64,000 nucleotides of DNA from Gordonia sp. PP30 (GCF_023100845.1 NZ_CP095864.1:3348001-3412000); one strand, 5' to 3'. Positions 44,639-53,553 are shown, counted from the stretch's first letter. Program-made: numbers and translations. The notes: generated by a model from the letters alone, not told the origin.

Positions 44639-45732
44639 CTGTACTTCCCCGACACGTTGTGAACATCTGAGGTGAAGTGAAGACCTCCGGGCAGGATGTG
44701 GGTTACCACACTGACATCAAGCCACGGAGGTCTTCATGGTCCACGCTAACGCACCCTTGACGCCGGAGGGCAGACGACGCCTGGCGGTGCTGATCGTCGA
44801 GGACGGTTGGCCGCTGCGGCGGGCAGCGCAGCGGTTCCAGGTTTCCCTGGCCACGGCCAAGCGATGGGCCGACAGGTGCCGCGCCGGTCAGGAGTTGACC
44901 GACCGTAGTTCCCGTCCCCAGACCTGTCCGACGCGTCTGAACCGGCGCACCGAGCGGCGGATCATCGGTCTGCGGTTCACTCGCCGCTGGGGACCACACC
45001 GCATCGCCTACCACCTGCGGCTTCCGCGTTCGACCGTGGGCAGGGTCCTGACTCGGTACCGGATGCCGCCGCTGGCGCACCTGGACCAGGCCACCGGGCT
45101 GCCGGTGCGCCGGCCGCGCCCAAGAGGTACGAAGTCGACCGTCCCGGCCGGCTGGTCCATGTCGACATCAAGAAACTCGGCCGAATCCCTGACGGCGGCG
45201 GATGGCGGGTCCATGGACGCGGCTCGGCCCAGGACCTCAGAGCCGGGCGGCACCGTGACCAGGCTGCCCGCGGCGGCGCAGCAGGATCGCGGGGCTACCG
45301 GTACCTGCACCACGCCGTCGATGACCACTCGCGCGTGGCGTATTCGGAGATCCTCGATGACGAACGCAAGGAGACCGCGGCAGGGTTCTGGGAACGGGCC
45401 AACGCGTTCTTCGCCGAGATCGGAGTCACCGTGACCGCGGTGATGACCGATAACGGATCCTGCTACCGCTCGCGTGTGTTCGCCGCGGCCCTGGGCCCGA
45501 GTATCAAGCACAAGCGGACCAGGCCGTACCGGCCCCAGACCAACGGGAAAGTCGAACGCTTCAACCGGACGCTGGCCGCCGAATGGGCCTACGCCGCCCC
45601 GTACACCAGTGACACCGAACGCGCAGCGGCCTACCAGCACTGGCTGCACCACTACAATCACCACCGACCCCACACCGGGATCGGCGGCCTCGTCCCCTCA
45701 GCCCGCGTTCACAACCTCACGGGGAAGTACAG
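44639..45732 (+). mobile_element. IS481-family insertion sequence, 1094 bp
   Basis: 26-base terminal inverted repeats (44639-44664 and 45707-45732; outer end CTGTACTTCCCCG) match at 23 positions. CTAG flanks both sides (44635-44638, 45733-45736), and GCTAGC can be read at both junctions, fitting the NCTAGN target reported for IS481. One transposase gene is present, broken by a frameshift. Confidence 0.9.
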
Positions 45733-45736
45733 CTAG
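44736..45736 (+). pseudogene. IS481-family transposase, frameshifted
   Basis: From ATG 44736 the frame encodes the helix-turn-helix part (TPEGRRRLAVLIVEDGWPLRRAAQRFQVSLATAKRW, then GPHRIAYHLRLPRSTV) up to VRRPRPR. Near 45119 one base is missing (CGCCCAAGAGG for CGCCCCAAGAGG). The next frame continues KRYEVDRPGRLVHVDIKKLG with the first Asp, MTDNGSCYRS with the second and GKVERFNRTLAAEW with the Glu. The family normally has one uninterrupted frame. The end reads through the right inverted repeat (NLTGKYS) and its TAG is in the duplicated CTAG target. Confidence 0.85.
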
Positions 45737-45777
45737 CCGTCGCCGACGGCGCCGCGCGCGTCGAGCGCCCGCGGAGG

Positions 45778-46569
45778 TCAGGCCCCCGAACGCAGGTACA
45801 CCAGTAACCGCTGCGCCGGGTCTTCCAGGCCGAGGACGAGTTGATCGACCTCGATGTCACCCGATTCCGGGTCCCGGAACGGGATCCCGAGCTGCTGGCG
45901 TGGCTGTGCGACGCCGAACCGTCGCCAGCGCTCCCGAAACGCCACACTCCGGTCCGCCAACTCGGCGCCGGCGTCGGCCCCCGCATGTGCGGTCGCGGTG
46001 GAGCGCAGCACACCGACCACGACGTCCCGCATCGCGTCCAGGTCGCGGAACCGGCTCTGGAAGACGGCGTCGTCGAACAGCAGATCCACGTAGGTGCGGC
46101 GTTCCACGGGCACCCTGTCGAAGTCGATGAACATCCGGGCCGCCGCATCGTTCCAGGCGAGGATGGACGTGCCTGGGCCGATCATCATTGCGGGGAGGCC
46201 GCCGAGCGCGACGAGTAGCCGGCCGATCGGCTCGGGCGGAACCGCGTGGTCCCGCAGGCGCGGTTCGGCCGGCGGACCCTGTCCCGATTCCGCGAGCAAC
46301 CGCCGCGCGTACCGGGCCTGATCGTCGTCAAGCGCCAGCGCGACGACGAGCTGGTCGAGCGTCGCGCGGCTGGGCGCGATCCGGCCCTGCTCGATCCTGG
46401 TGTAGTACTCGCGGCTGATGAACGCCCGCTCGGCGACCTCCTCGCGGCGGAGCCCGGCCACTTGCCTGCGCCCGACAGCGGGATCGGCGGCATCGGGGTG
46501 CAGGTCGGCTCGGCGGGCGCGGAGGAAGGCCCCCAATTCCCGGAGTCGAGGGTCGCGGGCACCACTCAT
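45778..46569 (-). CDS. XRE-type regulator with MmyB-like ligand-binding domain
   Basis: 263 residues from ATG 46569. An N-terminal helix-turn-helix (LRELGAFLRARRADLHP...GLRREEVAERAFISREYYTRIEQGR) is followed by the MmyB-like PAS-type domain (PAMMIGPGTSILAWNDAAARMFIDF, RTYVDLLFDD, FRDLDAMRDVVVGVLRSTA). Members typically sense a fatty-acid or small-molecule ligand and control a neighbouring oxidoreductase or hydrolase. Divergent from the broken amidohydrolase 139 bases away, its most likely former target. Confidence 0.9.
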   Translation of the reverse strand: MSGARDPRLRELGAFLRARRADLHPDAADPAVGRRQVAGLRREEVAERAFISREYYTRIEQGRIAPSRATLDQLVVALALDDDQARYARRLLAESGQGPPAEPRLRDHAVPPEPIGRLLVALGGLPAMMIGPGTSILAWNDAAARMFIDFDRVPVERRTYVDLLFDDAVFQSRFRDLDAMRDVVVGVLRSTATAHAGADAGAELADRSVAFRERWRRFGVAQPRQQLGIPFRDPESGDIEVDQLVLGLEDPAQRLLVYLRSGA

Positions 46570-46708
46570 GACCTGCACACTATCGCAGCGATTCACCGGA
46601 TACCGGAGGCGTGAAGAGGCGCATGATCGGTCACGGGCGCGAGCATCTCCGGATTCCGAGGGGGTACGAATCGCTCCCCTCCCGGAGGCCCGCCGACGGA
46701 CTGGTTTC

Positions 46709-47696
46709 ATGAACACACCGAATCGAATCGATATCCACACCCACGTCATCCCACCGTTCTGGGGCGAAGCACTGGCCGAGCACGGCGGCGATCCGTCGGG
46801 CTGGGCGCTGCGACCTGGAGTCCCGACGCGCATCTGCGGTTCATGGACGACAACGCCATCGAAACGAGCATGCTGTCGCTGACCGCGCCCAGCGTCACCG
46901 GGTGGTCCCCGGCGGAACGCCCCGGCATCGCCCGTCGCGTGAACGAGTACACCGCCGGTCTGGTCGCGAACCACGGCCCCCGCTTCGGCAACCTCGCCAC
47001 GGTTCCGCTTCCGGACGTCGAGGCCGCCGCCGCCGAGGCCGTGTACTCACTCGACGAGTGCACGCCGACGGGGTGGTTCTCCTGTCCAATTACGACGGAA
47101 TGTACCTGGGTGACCCCGCTCTGGCACCCCTGTGGCGAGTCCTCGACGACCGCTCCGCGGTGGTCTTCGTGCACCCGGCCCGCCCACTCGCTCCCCTGCC
47201 CGGAATCCCGGGGCCGCTGGTCGACTACCCGTTCGACACCACCCGCAACGCCGTGCACATGGTGTTCAACGGGGTCCTCACCCGCTACCGGAACGTGAAG
47301 ATCATCCTGTCGCATGCCGGCGGCTTCGTGCCGTACTCGGTGCTGCGGTTCTGCGAGCTCCAACCCGCTCTGCAGCCCGAGGGACCGACGGCCGATGAGC
47401 TGCTCGCCCAGTTCAGGCTGTTCTATTTCGACACCGCGCTCTCCTCGGGGCGGTACGCCTTCGGGTCGTTCGCCGAGTTCGCCGACCCAGAGCGGATTCT
47501 GTTCGGCAGCGACTACCCGTACGCATCGGCCGCGGTATCCCGGGAGTTCACCCGCGTCCTCGACGAGGAGACCGGGCTCACCGCGGAGCAGGCCGCGGCG
47601 ATCAACTCCGGCAACGCCCGGAGAGTGTTCGACCGCTACCGATCAGCCGGCCTGTCGTCGCCAGCCGGAACGGCGACCGGGTCGACCTACAACGCA
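46709..47696 (+). pseudogene. Amidohydrolase_2 (ACMSD-like TIM barrel), two frameshifts
   Basis: From ATG 46709 the frame gives MNTPNRIDIHTHVIPPFW, with the metal His-x-His, then breaks near 46811. The next frame reads TWSPDAHLRFMDDNAIETSMLS to about 47059, and the third reads HADGVVLLSNYDGMYLGDP through HPARPLAPLPGIPGPLVDYPFDTTRNAVHMVFNG, ILSHAGGFVPY and LFGSDYPYAS to GNARRVFDRYR. Adding one C at each break (CTGCCGACC, GAGCTGCAC) restores a normal decarboxylase/hydrolase of this family. No stop follows in this frame before the hairpin at 47700, so the 3' end is an estimate. Confidence 0.8.
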
Positions 47697-47699
47697 CAA

Positions 47700-47737
47700 G
47701 GAAACCCCGCTTCGATCCAGATCGAAGCGGGGTTTCC
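47700..47737. terminator. Bidirectional hairpin between convergent genes
   Basis: A perfect 17-base stem (47700-47716 with 47721-47737) with loop CCAG. The stem starts GGAAACCCCGC, giving an A-rich left and T-containing right arm. It lies between the broken amidohydrolase and the convergent MocR gene and could terminate both. Confidence 0.85.
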
Positions 47738-47759
47738 GCAGGTGGTCCGCAGTGGATCG

Positions 47760-49175
47760 TCACAGGTCATGCAGAGTGCGGCGCAACGACACGGCGAACT
47801 CCGCGGCGTCGCGCGCGCTCAGCCGGGCGTAGTTCAGCACCAGACCGGAGATCGCGTGCACCGACGACTGACTGCTCAGCGACCGTGTGCGCCAACCGTC
47901 ACGATCGAGCGCGTCGACCACCGCTTCGTCGTCGTGCCCCGCGAGGAGCACGCAGAGGTGCAGTCCGGCCTCCACGCCGGTCACCGGAAGGCCGGGACAT
48001 TCCCGGTGGAGTGCGGTCACCAGCCGGGCCCGGCGATCGCTGTACACCCGCGCGGCCCGGGCGAGATGGCGATTCATCGCCCCCGAGCCGAGGAACTCTC
48101 CCAGCGCATCGGCGGGGAGTGACGACGGTCCGCGGCGGTGCACGGCCAGCCACCGTTCGACCGATCGGCGCAGCGCGGCCGGCGGCACGCACCACGCGAC
48201 CCGCAGATCCGGCGATAGCGACTTGGACGAGGTACCGACATAGGCGACGTGCTCGGCGGCCCCCGGCAGAGTCGCCAGCGCGGGCAGCGGCGCGACGCCG
48301 TAGCGGAACTCGCCATCGTAGTCGTCCTCGATCACCAGTGAGCCCGTCCGCCGCGCCCAGTCGACCAGCGCCACCCGCCGCTCGACGCTCATCCGGTGGC
48401 CGAGCGGATACTGGTGCGCCGGCGTGGTGAACACGACCCCGGGCTCGTCACCGAGATCGGCCACGCGGAAACCGTCGTCGTCGGCGCGCTGAAAGCGGAC
48501 GTCGAGCCCCTGCTCCCGCGCCATGAGCAGGGCCCCGCGGTACCCGGGGTCCTCCACGTGGAACGGCGTCATGCAAGCGTCCGGCCGGTCGGCGACGAAC
48601 GCGGCGCACAGTGCGGCGATCGCCGACCGCGAGCTGTCGAACAGCAGCGGGTCCGCGGCGACGAGGCCCCGATGCCGGCGCAGATGCCCGGACAGTTCCG
48701 CCCGCAGCCCCGGGCTCGGCTCCTCCCACGGATTCAGCCCGGCGAGACCCCGGCCCGCGGCCGTCCGGACCGCCCGGCGCCAGGCCCGTCCATCCACCAG
48801 CTCCGCGTCGGGGATCCCCGGGCGCAGGTCGCGACGTGACCGTCCCTGACGAGGCTCGATCGCGGGCGCCGCCACCTCATCGTCGCCGCCCCGGGTCCGT
48901 GCCCCGGCGCGAGCCGCCTGCGACGCCCCCGCACTGATCCGCGTACCGGAGCCGTGGGCGGCGACCACGAAGCCGGCGGCGGCGAGTTCGTCGAACGCGC
49001 GGACGACGGTGCCCCGCGAGAGCCCGACCTGCGCGGCGAGCGTGCGGGTCGACGGAAGCCGATCCCCGTCGGCGAGCGCGCCACCGGCGATGCCGTCGAC
49101 GATCGCTTTCACCAGATCGGCGGTTCCCGACACGTCGTCGAGAACCAGCGGTTCGGCACGGGTCGTGCGGGCCAT
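47760..49175 (-). CDS. pdxR: MocR/PdxR-type regulator (GntR wHTH fused to aminotransferase fold)
   Basis: 471 residues. The winged helix is at residues 20-90 (LVKAIVDGIAGGALADGDRLPSTRTLAAQVGLSRGTVVRAFDELAAAG), then a fold-type I aminotransferase-like domain with DPGYRGALLMAREQG, VFTTPAHQYPLGHRMSVERR, EDDYDGEFRY and the PLP-binding Lys in VGTSSKSLSPDLRV. These proteins use PLP as an effector; PdxR activates pdxST in corynebacteria, but no pdxST is present here. The divergent aminotransferase is the obvious local target. The gene symbol is tentative, as other MocR subtypes exist. Confidence 0.85.
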   Translation of the reverse strand: MARTTRAEPLVLDDVSGTADLVKAIVDGIAGGALADGDRLPSTRTLAAQVGLSRGTVVRAFDELAAAGFVVAAHGSGTRISAGASQAARAGARTRGGDDEVAAPAIEPRQGRSRRDLRPGIPDAELVDGRAWRRAVRTAAGRGLAGLNPWEEPSPGLRAELSGHLRRHRGLVAADPLLFDSSRSAIAALCAAFVADRPDACMTPFHVEDPGYRGALLMAREQGLDVRFQRADDDGFRVADLGDEPGVVFTTPAHQYPLGHRMSVERRVALVDWARRTGSLVIEDDYDGEFRYGVAPLPALATLPGAAEHVAYVGTSSKSLSPDLRVAWCVPPAALRRSVERWLAVHRRGPSSLPADALGEFLGSGAMNRHLARAARVYSDRRARLVTALHRECPGLPVTGVEAGLHLCVLLAGHDDEAVVDALDRDGWRTRSLSSQSSVHAISGLVLNYARLSARDAAEFAVSLRRTLHDL

Positions 49176-49212
49176 GACGCAAGCATAGGCCGACAGGTCG
49201 TGACCGATCCGC

Positions 49213-49264
49213 CAAGTGGTCCTACGAAATCGGCGATAGTGGATCTTCTGTCTTCGCCACTATG
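49213..49264 (+). promoter_or_regulatory. PdxR-box-like repeats in the MocR/aminotransferase divergent promoter
   Basis: Direct repeats CAAGTGGTCCTA (49213-49224) and ATAGTGGATCTT (49236-49247), 23 bases apart, and an inverted CCACTAT (49258-49264) that pairs with ATAGTGG at 49236. They resemble the AAAGTGG-W-CTA box I recall for corynebacterial PdxR. The 106-base gap contains nothing else. Confidence 0.6.
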
Positions 49265-49281
49265 GCGGTGAAATAGCGGGC

Positions 49282-50508
49282 ATGACGATGTTTCGACAGT
49301 CCGCACGGCTACGGCACGTGCGCTACGACGTTCGCGGTCCGATCCTCACCGAGGCCATGCGCCTCGAAGAGGAGGGGCACGACGTGTTGCGCCTCAATCT
49401 GGGGAACATGCGCCCGTTCGGGCTGGAGGCGCGACCGGAGATCGTGACGGCCGTCGCCGCCGGCCTCGACGCCGCACAGGCGTATTCGGACTCGCGCGGG
49501 ATTCCCGCCGCTCGCGAGGCGGTCGCCGACCACTATCGGCGCCGCGGCGTGGCCGACGTGTCGGCGGGCGAGGTGTTCTTGGGCAACGGGGTCAGTGAAC
49601 TCATCACGCTCGTCCTGCAGGCGATGGTCGACCCCGGCGACGAGATCCTGGTGCCCGCGCCCGACTACCCGACGTGGACCGGTGCGGTGAACCTGACCGG
49701 CGGCGTGCCGGTGCACTACCGGGCGGACGAGGCGAACGGCTGGAACCCGTCACTGGACGACATCGAGTCCAAGGTGACCCCGAAGACCACCGCACTGGTC
49801 ATCATCAACCCCAACAATCCCACCGGCGCCGTGTACAGCGAGGAGACCGTCCGCGGGATGGCCGACATCGCCCGTCGTCACGGGCTGGTCCTGCTCAGTG
49901 ACGAGATCTACGAGGAACTGGTCTTCGGCGACGCCCGCCATCACCACGCCGCTCGCGCCGGCGACGACGTCCTGTGCCTGACCTTCGGTGGCCTGTCCAA
50001 GGCGTATCGCGTCTGCGGGTATCGCGCCGGCTGGGTGGTCGCCACCGGTCCGGTCCATCGCGCCGGTGACCTCCTGGAAGGCCTCACCCTGCTCTCCAAC
50101 ATGCGCATCTGCCCGAACGGCGCCGGCCAGCACGCGATACCGCTGGCCCTCGGCGCCGGCCTGCCCGGCTCGCCCTTGCCCGCCGGCATCGTCGATCCCG
50201 GCGGGCGCCTGGAGAAGCAGCTCGCACTGACCTCCGAGGCGCTCAACGCCATCCCCGGAGTGAGTTGCGTGCCGCCGCGCGGAGCGCTCTACTGCTTCCC
50301 CCGGATCGACACCGAACTCTTCGGCATCGATGACGACGAGAAGTTCGTGCTCGATCTCCTGCGATCGGAGCACATATTGGTAACCCACGGCACCGGTTTC
50401 AACTGGCCCGAACCGGACCATTTCCGGATCGTCTGCCTGCCCGAGGCGCCGGTCCTGGAACGCGCGGTCGAGTCGATCGCCGGATACCTCGACCGTCGGC
50501 GACGTTAA
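49282..50508 (+). CDS. Fold-type I PLP-dependent aminotransferase (AlaA-like)
   Basis: 408 residues from ATG 49282 (ATG 49288 possible). Features: NLGNMRPFGLEARPEI, QAYSDSRGIPAAREAVADHY, PAPDYPTWTGAVNLTGG, NPNNPTGAVYSEE, LLSDEIYEELVF and the PLP-Lys motif GLSKAYRVCGYRAGW. Overall closest to the alanine/valine-pyruvate transaminases of the AlaA group, which make alanine from pyruvate and glutamate. Divergent from the MocR regulator, whose boxes lie in its promoter. Convergent with the GntR gene 27 bases downstream. Confidence 0.9.
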   Translation: MTMFRQSARLRHVRYDVRGPILTEAMRLEEEGHDVLRLNLGNMRPFGLEARPEIVTAVAAGLDAAQAYSDSRGIPAAREAVADHYRRRGVADVSAGEVFLGNGVSELITLVLQAMVDPGDEILVPAPDYPTWTGAVNLTGGVPVHYRADEANGWNPSLDDIESKVTPKTTALVIINPNNPTGAVYSEETVRGMADIARRHGLVLLSDEIYEELVFGDARHHHAARAGDDVLCLTFGGLSKAYRVCGYRAGWVVATGPVHRAGDLLEGLTLLSNMRICPNGAGQHAIPLALGAGLPGSPLPAGIVDPGGRLEKQLALTSEALNAIPGVSCVPPRGALYCFPRIDTELFGIDDDEKFVLDLLRSEHILVTHGTGFNWPEPDHFRIVCLPEAPVLERAVESIAGYLDRRRR

Positions 50509-50535
50509 GAGGAGCGGAAGGCCCGGTCCTCCGTA

Positions 50536-51255
50536 CTACTTGCCGACCGAACGAATCACCGTGTGCTGGAACGCATTGGTCGCATGGAGTTCGGAGGCCC
50601 AATACGCCGTGACACCGGTGCGCGCGACACCCACCGACTCCAGAGAGAGGGCGGGACCACCTTCGACGAGGCCGAGCAGTTCCGCGTCGCGCCGGCTGAC
50701 CGCCAACGCGGTCGGGTAGACGATCTCCCACTCGATCGGGCCGGCACCTGCGATCTTAGCGATCTCGAATACCGGCTGCGTCGCGTCGGCGTCCTCTTCT
50801 GCCACGCCCGGGCGCAGAACCACGTTGTCATCGGCGCGGATCACCGGGACGCCATCGGCCGACCACACCTTCGTGTAGCGCAGGACGCGGGCGCCGACAG
50901 GAACCTCGTACTGTGCAGCCTCCTCCGGGGTGACGATATCGATCCGCGCATCGGGCACCGCGGTCGAGGCCTCGGCGCCCGTGGAGGCGATCAGCTCAGA
51001 GCGATCGATCTTCTGATCGATACGCGCGGAGACGTCGAGCATGCGGGGGTTGACTACCGTGTCGGCCCCCTTGCGCCGGCGAATGTAGCCACGTTCCTCG
51101 AGGCGCACCAATTCCTCCCTGATCGCCGGGCGCGACGCGGCCAACGTGGCGACCAGGGTCGGTTCCCCGGGCATCGGGGTCCCGGACTCGGCCGCCCTAC
51201 GCCACACGTCCACGAGTCGATCCCCCAACCCGCGAAGGTTCTCGGTGTTAGCCAT
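50536..51255 (-). CDS. GntR-family regulator with UTRA-type ligand domain
   Basis: 239 residues from ATG 51255, overlapping the stop of the DUF1275 gene by 8 bases. The N-terminal winged helix is atypical in its recognition region (GEPTLVATLAASRPAIREELVRLEERGYIRRRKGADTVVNP). The C-terminal part (RVLRYTKVWSADGVPVIRADDNVVL...EWEIVYPTALAVSRRDAELLGLVEGGPALSLESVGVARTGVTAYWASELH) has the chorismate-lyase-like UTRA fold. It ends a four-gene operon and may sense the pathway substrate or an intermediate, in addition to the FadR-type regulator at 55311. Confidence 0.85.
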   Translation of the reverse strand: MANTENLRGLGDRLVDVWRRAAESGTPMPGEPTLVATLAASRPAIREELVRLEERGYIRRRKGADTVVNPRMLDVSARIDQKIDRSELIASTGAEASTAVPDARIDIVTPEEAAQYEVPVGARVLRYTKVWSADGVPVIRADDNVVLRPGVAEEDADATQPVFEIAKIAGAGPIEWEIVYPTALAVSRRDAELLGLVEGGPALSLESVGVARTGVTAYWASELHATNAFQHTVIRSVGK

Positions 51256-51937
51256 GCCGGACACTAACACGATGTCCGGCGCCCGCCGCGGCGAGAGAGA
51301 GGCCGGCTGCGACGAACATCGGCCACTCCGGCCCGACCCGCAGCAGCAGCGCCCCGACCAGCGCACCGAGGCCGATCGCGACGATCGCCACCGCGCGACG
51401 GTGCCACAGACTCCGAAACCGATCTGCCACCATCGTCTCCGACGCGAGCGAGGTTAGAGTCGATGTCACGACGACGGTGGTCATGTCCGCAATCGCGAGC
51501 TTGCGAGCCACCGCGGCCTGTTCCCCCATCACTGCCGCGGTGGCCGCGCTCACCGCGACCCGGACGAGCTCGGCGTCGGTACCGACCGCCGCCAAGACTC
51601 CTCCGAGAACCGCGAGTAGGACTCCGCCGCCGCCTAGCAGCGCCGTGTTCAGCCGATTCCACGCTGACGTCGCGTTCCGCAGGGCCATCCCGGTGCCGAA
51701 TGCGCCTCCGGTGAAGGCCAGCAATGCGAAGGCGGGTCCGAGGATCGGCAGTCCGTCGGCGCCAGCCGCCGCCATCGCGAAGATAACCACGTTGCCGGTC
51801 ATGTTCCCGGTGAAGACCCTGTCCAGCGCGAGGTAGCCGACGGCGTCGACCACGCCCGTCACGAAGGTCAGCGCGACCATCAGCGACACCATCGTGTCCG
51901 GGAGCTCGCGCCGACGCACCCCCGACGCGACCCTCAC
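51248..51937 (-). CDS. DUF1275 (YoaK-like) membrane protein
   Basis: 229 residues from GTG 51937, which overlaps the stop of the flavin-enzyme gene (GTGA). About six helices; the family hallmark is ALTFVTGVVDAVGYLALDRVFTGNMTGNVVIFAMA. Its position between a flavin enzyme and a regulator in a catabolic operon suggests transport of a substrate or product, though DUF1275 function is unknown. It is clearly different from the copy at 18781-19509. Confidence 0.9.
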   Translation of the reverse strand: MRVASGVRRRELPDTMVSLMVALTFVTGVVDAVGYLALDRVFTGNMTGNVVIFAMAAAGADGLPILGPAFALLAFTGGAFGTGMALRNATSAWNRLNTALLGGGGVLLAVLGGVLAAVGTDAELVRVAVSAATAAVMGEQAAVARKLAIADMTTVVVTSTLTSLASETMVADRFRSLWHRRAVAIVAIGLGALVGALLLRVGPEWPMFVAAGLSLAAAGAGHRVSVRHG

Positions 51938-52950
51938 GTGCCGCAGCCACTGAGGGCCGGCGATATCTGCGGCCAGACCTCGGCGGCGAACAGTTCCAGT
52001 GAACGGCGAGTCGCTGCGGTGGAGAGACCGGGGAACTGCACCAGCAGGTCCAGCCGGTCAATGCCGGTGAGCTCGATGTACGCCCTGAGTTCCTCGGCGA
52101 CTTGGGCCGGCGACCCGAGGACGACATTCGACTGGCGGAGTTTCGCCGGGACGGTGTCCGGGTTCTCCGGCAGAAAGCCGGCCGCGATCGCCTCCTGGGC
52201 ATACCGCCCCTCCGAACCACTGCTCATCGTGGCGTACAGGTCGAATGCGCCCTCGAAGTCGCGCCACGCCTGGTCCCACGAGTCCGCGATCATCACGGCG
52301 CGCACACCTCGCACGCCGCCGGTTCCGCCGGCTTCGCGGTAGCGGCGGATGTGCCCCGCCTGTGCGGCACCGGTCTCCGCCTGCCCGACGACGAAGTTCA
52401 GGCCGTTGCGCGCGGCGTGCGTCACCGACAGCTCATCCCGGCAGGCCACCCAGATATTCCGGCGAACACGCTCACCGTCGTCGAAGGTCAGCTTCGGCAG
52501 GTCCGGCGCGGTGGAGCCGTCGAGCAGTTCCAGGATCTCGTCGACGTGACTGCGATAGACCTCCTGGCGGCGGATCCGCTCGACGCCGGAGTAGCCGGTG
52601 CCCTGGCCGAGACCGAATTCGGCGCGGCCGCCGGTCAACGTGTCGAGCATGCACATTTCTTCAGCCGCGCGAGTCGCCGCGACATCGGGGATCACCTTCA
52701 CCCCGGTGCCGAACCGCATCCGCCCGATCGTGGCGGCGGCCGTCGCGGCCAGCATCTCCGGGTGAGGGACCCGGCCGTAGAACCTGCGCCCCCGCGGAAC
52801 AAAGTGATGCTCACCCACCCAGACCGCATCGAAGCCGAGGGACTCGGCGAACCGAAACTCCGCAAGCGCGCGGTCGATCAGCTCGGCCGTGCTGACCTCG
52901 GGCTTCTCCCACATCTGGTAGAGCAGGCCGACCGGCAGCTCGTCATTCAT
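51934..52950 (-). CDS. LLM-class flavin-dependent oxidoreductase of the catabolic locus
   Basis: 338 residues from ATG 52950 with GGAG upstream. A luciferase-like barrel: FDAVWVGEHHFVPRGRRFYGRVPHPEMLAATAAAT, RMRFGTGVKVIPDVAATRAAEEMCMLDTLTGGRAEFGLGQGTGY, NIWVACRDELSVTHAARNGLNFVVGQ, IDRLDLLVQFPGLS. It would use FMNH2 for monooxygenation; RutA, which opens the uracil ring, is a member of the same superfamily, but this protein is not obviously RutA. Overlaps both neighbours (8 bases with the AllA-like gene, 4 with DUF1275), so it is part of one operon. Confidence 0.9.
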   Translation of the reverse strand: MNDELPVGLLYQMWEKPEVSTAELIDRALAEFRFAESLGFDAVWVGEHHFVPRGRRFYGRVPHPEMLAATAAATIGRMRFGTGVKVIPDVAATRAAEEMCMLDTLTGGRAEFGLGQGTGYSGVERIRRQEVYRSHVDEILELLDGSTAPDLPKLTFDDGERVRRNIWVACRDELSVTHAARNGLNFVVGQAETGAAQAGHIRRYREAGGTGGVRGVRAVMIADSWDQAWRDFEGAFDLYATMSSGSEGRYAQEAIAAGFLPENPDTVPAKLRQSNVVLGSPAQVAEELRAYIELTGIDRLDLLVQFPGLSTAATRRSLELFAAEVWPQISPALSGCGT

Positions 52951-53452
52951 CGACGTCTCCTCCCGGCGCGGCGATCAGCTCGACACCGAATGCATGAGTC
53001 TGGTGGTCGGCCTGGTTGGTGTCGTCCAGTTCGAGGTTGAAAAACGCCATTTCAGACGGCCCGAAGAACGGACCGGCATGCCAGGTGCCGCGCAGGAGAA
53101 GGACCGCGACATCGCCGGGAACCCGGAACATGGCGATGTCATCGATGTCCGGACGGGCGTCCGGATCGTCCGGATCGCCTGGCGGCGCGACAGCAAGGAT
53201 CCATTCCGTCCCGCCGACGGCAGCGAGCACCTGTGTCACTCGACGGTGGCGGGTCACGGCGGTCAAGCGCGCAGGACGGTCGTGCAGCGCCATCACGTAA
53301 AAACGTGGGAGCCCGCCCGACAGGTCGAGCAGCCGTTCGCCGGGTCGGGGAGACTCCCCGTCGGGAACAGCCGCGAGAACCTCGCCGAACTGCGCGAACG
53401 CGGCTTCGGTCAGTGGTCGGACCGGAATGGCCCTGGGTTCGGTCCTGGTCAT
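52943..53452 (-). CDS. allA: Ureidoglycolate lyase (AllA) family protein
   Basis: 169 residues from ATG 53452, GAGAGGTG upstream. Matches AllA in RVTQVLAAVGGTEWILAVAPP, MFRVPGDVAVLLLRGTWHAGPFFGPSEMAFFNLELDDTNQADHQTHAFG. The authentic enzyme splits ureidoglycolate to glyoxylate and urea in allantoin breakdown. No allantoinase, allantoate amidohydrolase or urease is visible in this window, so its substrate here may be another ureido-alpha-hydroxy acid. It is the first gene of the minus-strand operon. Confidence 0.85.
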   Translation of the reverse strand: MTRTEPRAIPVRPLTEAAFAQFGEVLAAVPDGESPRPGERLLDLSGGLPRFYVMALHDRPARLTAVTRHRRVTQVLAAVGGTEWILAVAPPGDPDDPDARPDIDDIAMFRVPGDVAVLLLRGTWHAGPFFGPSEMAFFNLELDDTNQADHQTHAFGVELIAAPGGDVDE

Positions 53453-53493
53453 GGCGCACCTCTCGATCGGTCGTAGACGCCGACGCTAGCACA

Positions 53494-53504
53494 TGTCTGA
53501 CAGG
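53494..53504 (+). promoter_or_regulatory. Candidate GntR/FadR-type operator between the divergent operons
   Basis: TGTCTGACAGG, the reverse complement of CCTGTCAGACA, which also occurs in the palindrome at 55208-55220 ahead of the FadR-type regulator. It is in the middle of the 101-base gap between the AllA-like and amidase starts. Confidence 0.65.
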
Positions 53505-53553
53505 TCAACCGGGCCGTCATATCGCCGAAACAATCAAGGTCCATCGTGGAGAC

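Noticed and set aside
47760..49175. Assigning the MocR protein to PLP biosynthesis control with certainty
   Set aside because: No pdxS or pdxT is in the window; only the operator-like boxes suggest PdxR type.
51934..52950. Calling the flavin enzyme RutA
   Set aside because: Only superfamily-level resemblance is visible and RutC-F genes are absent, so a specific uracil role is not supported.
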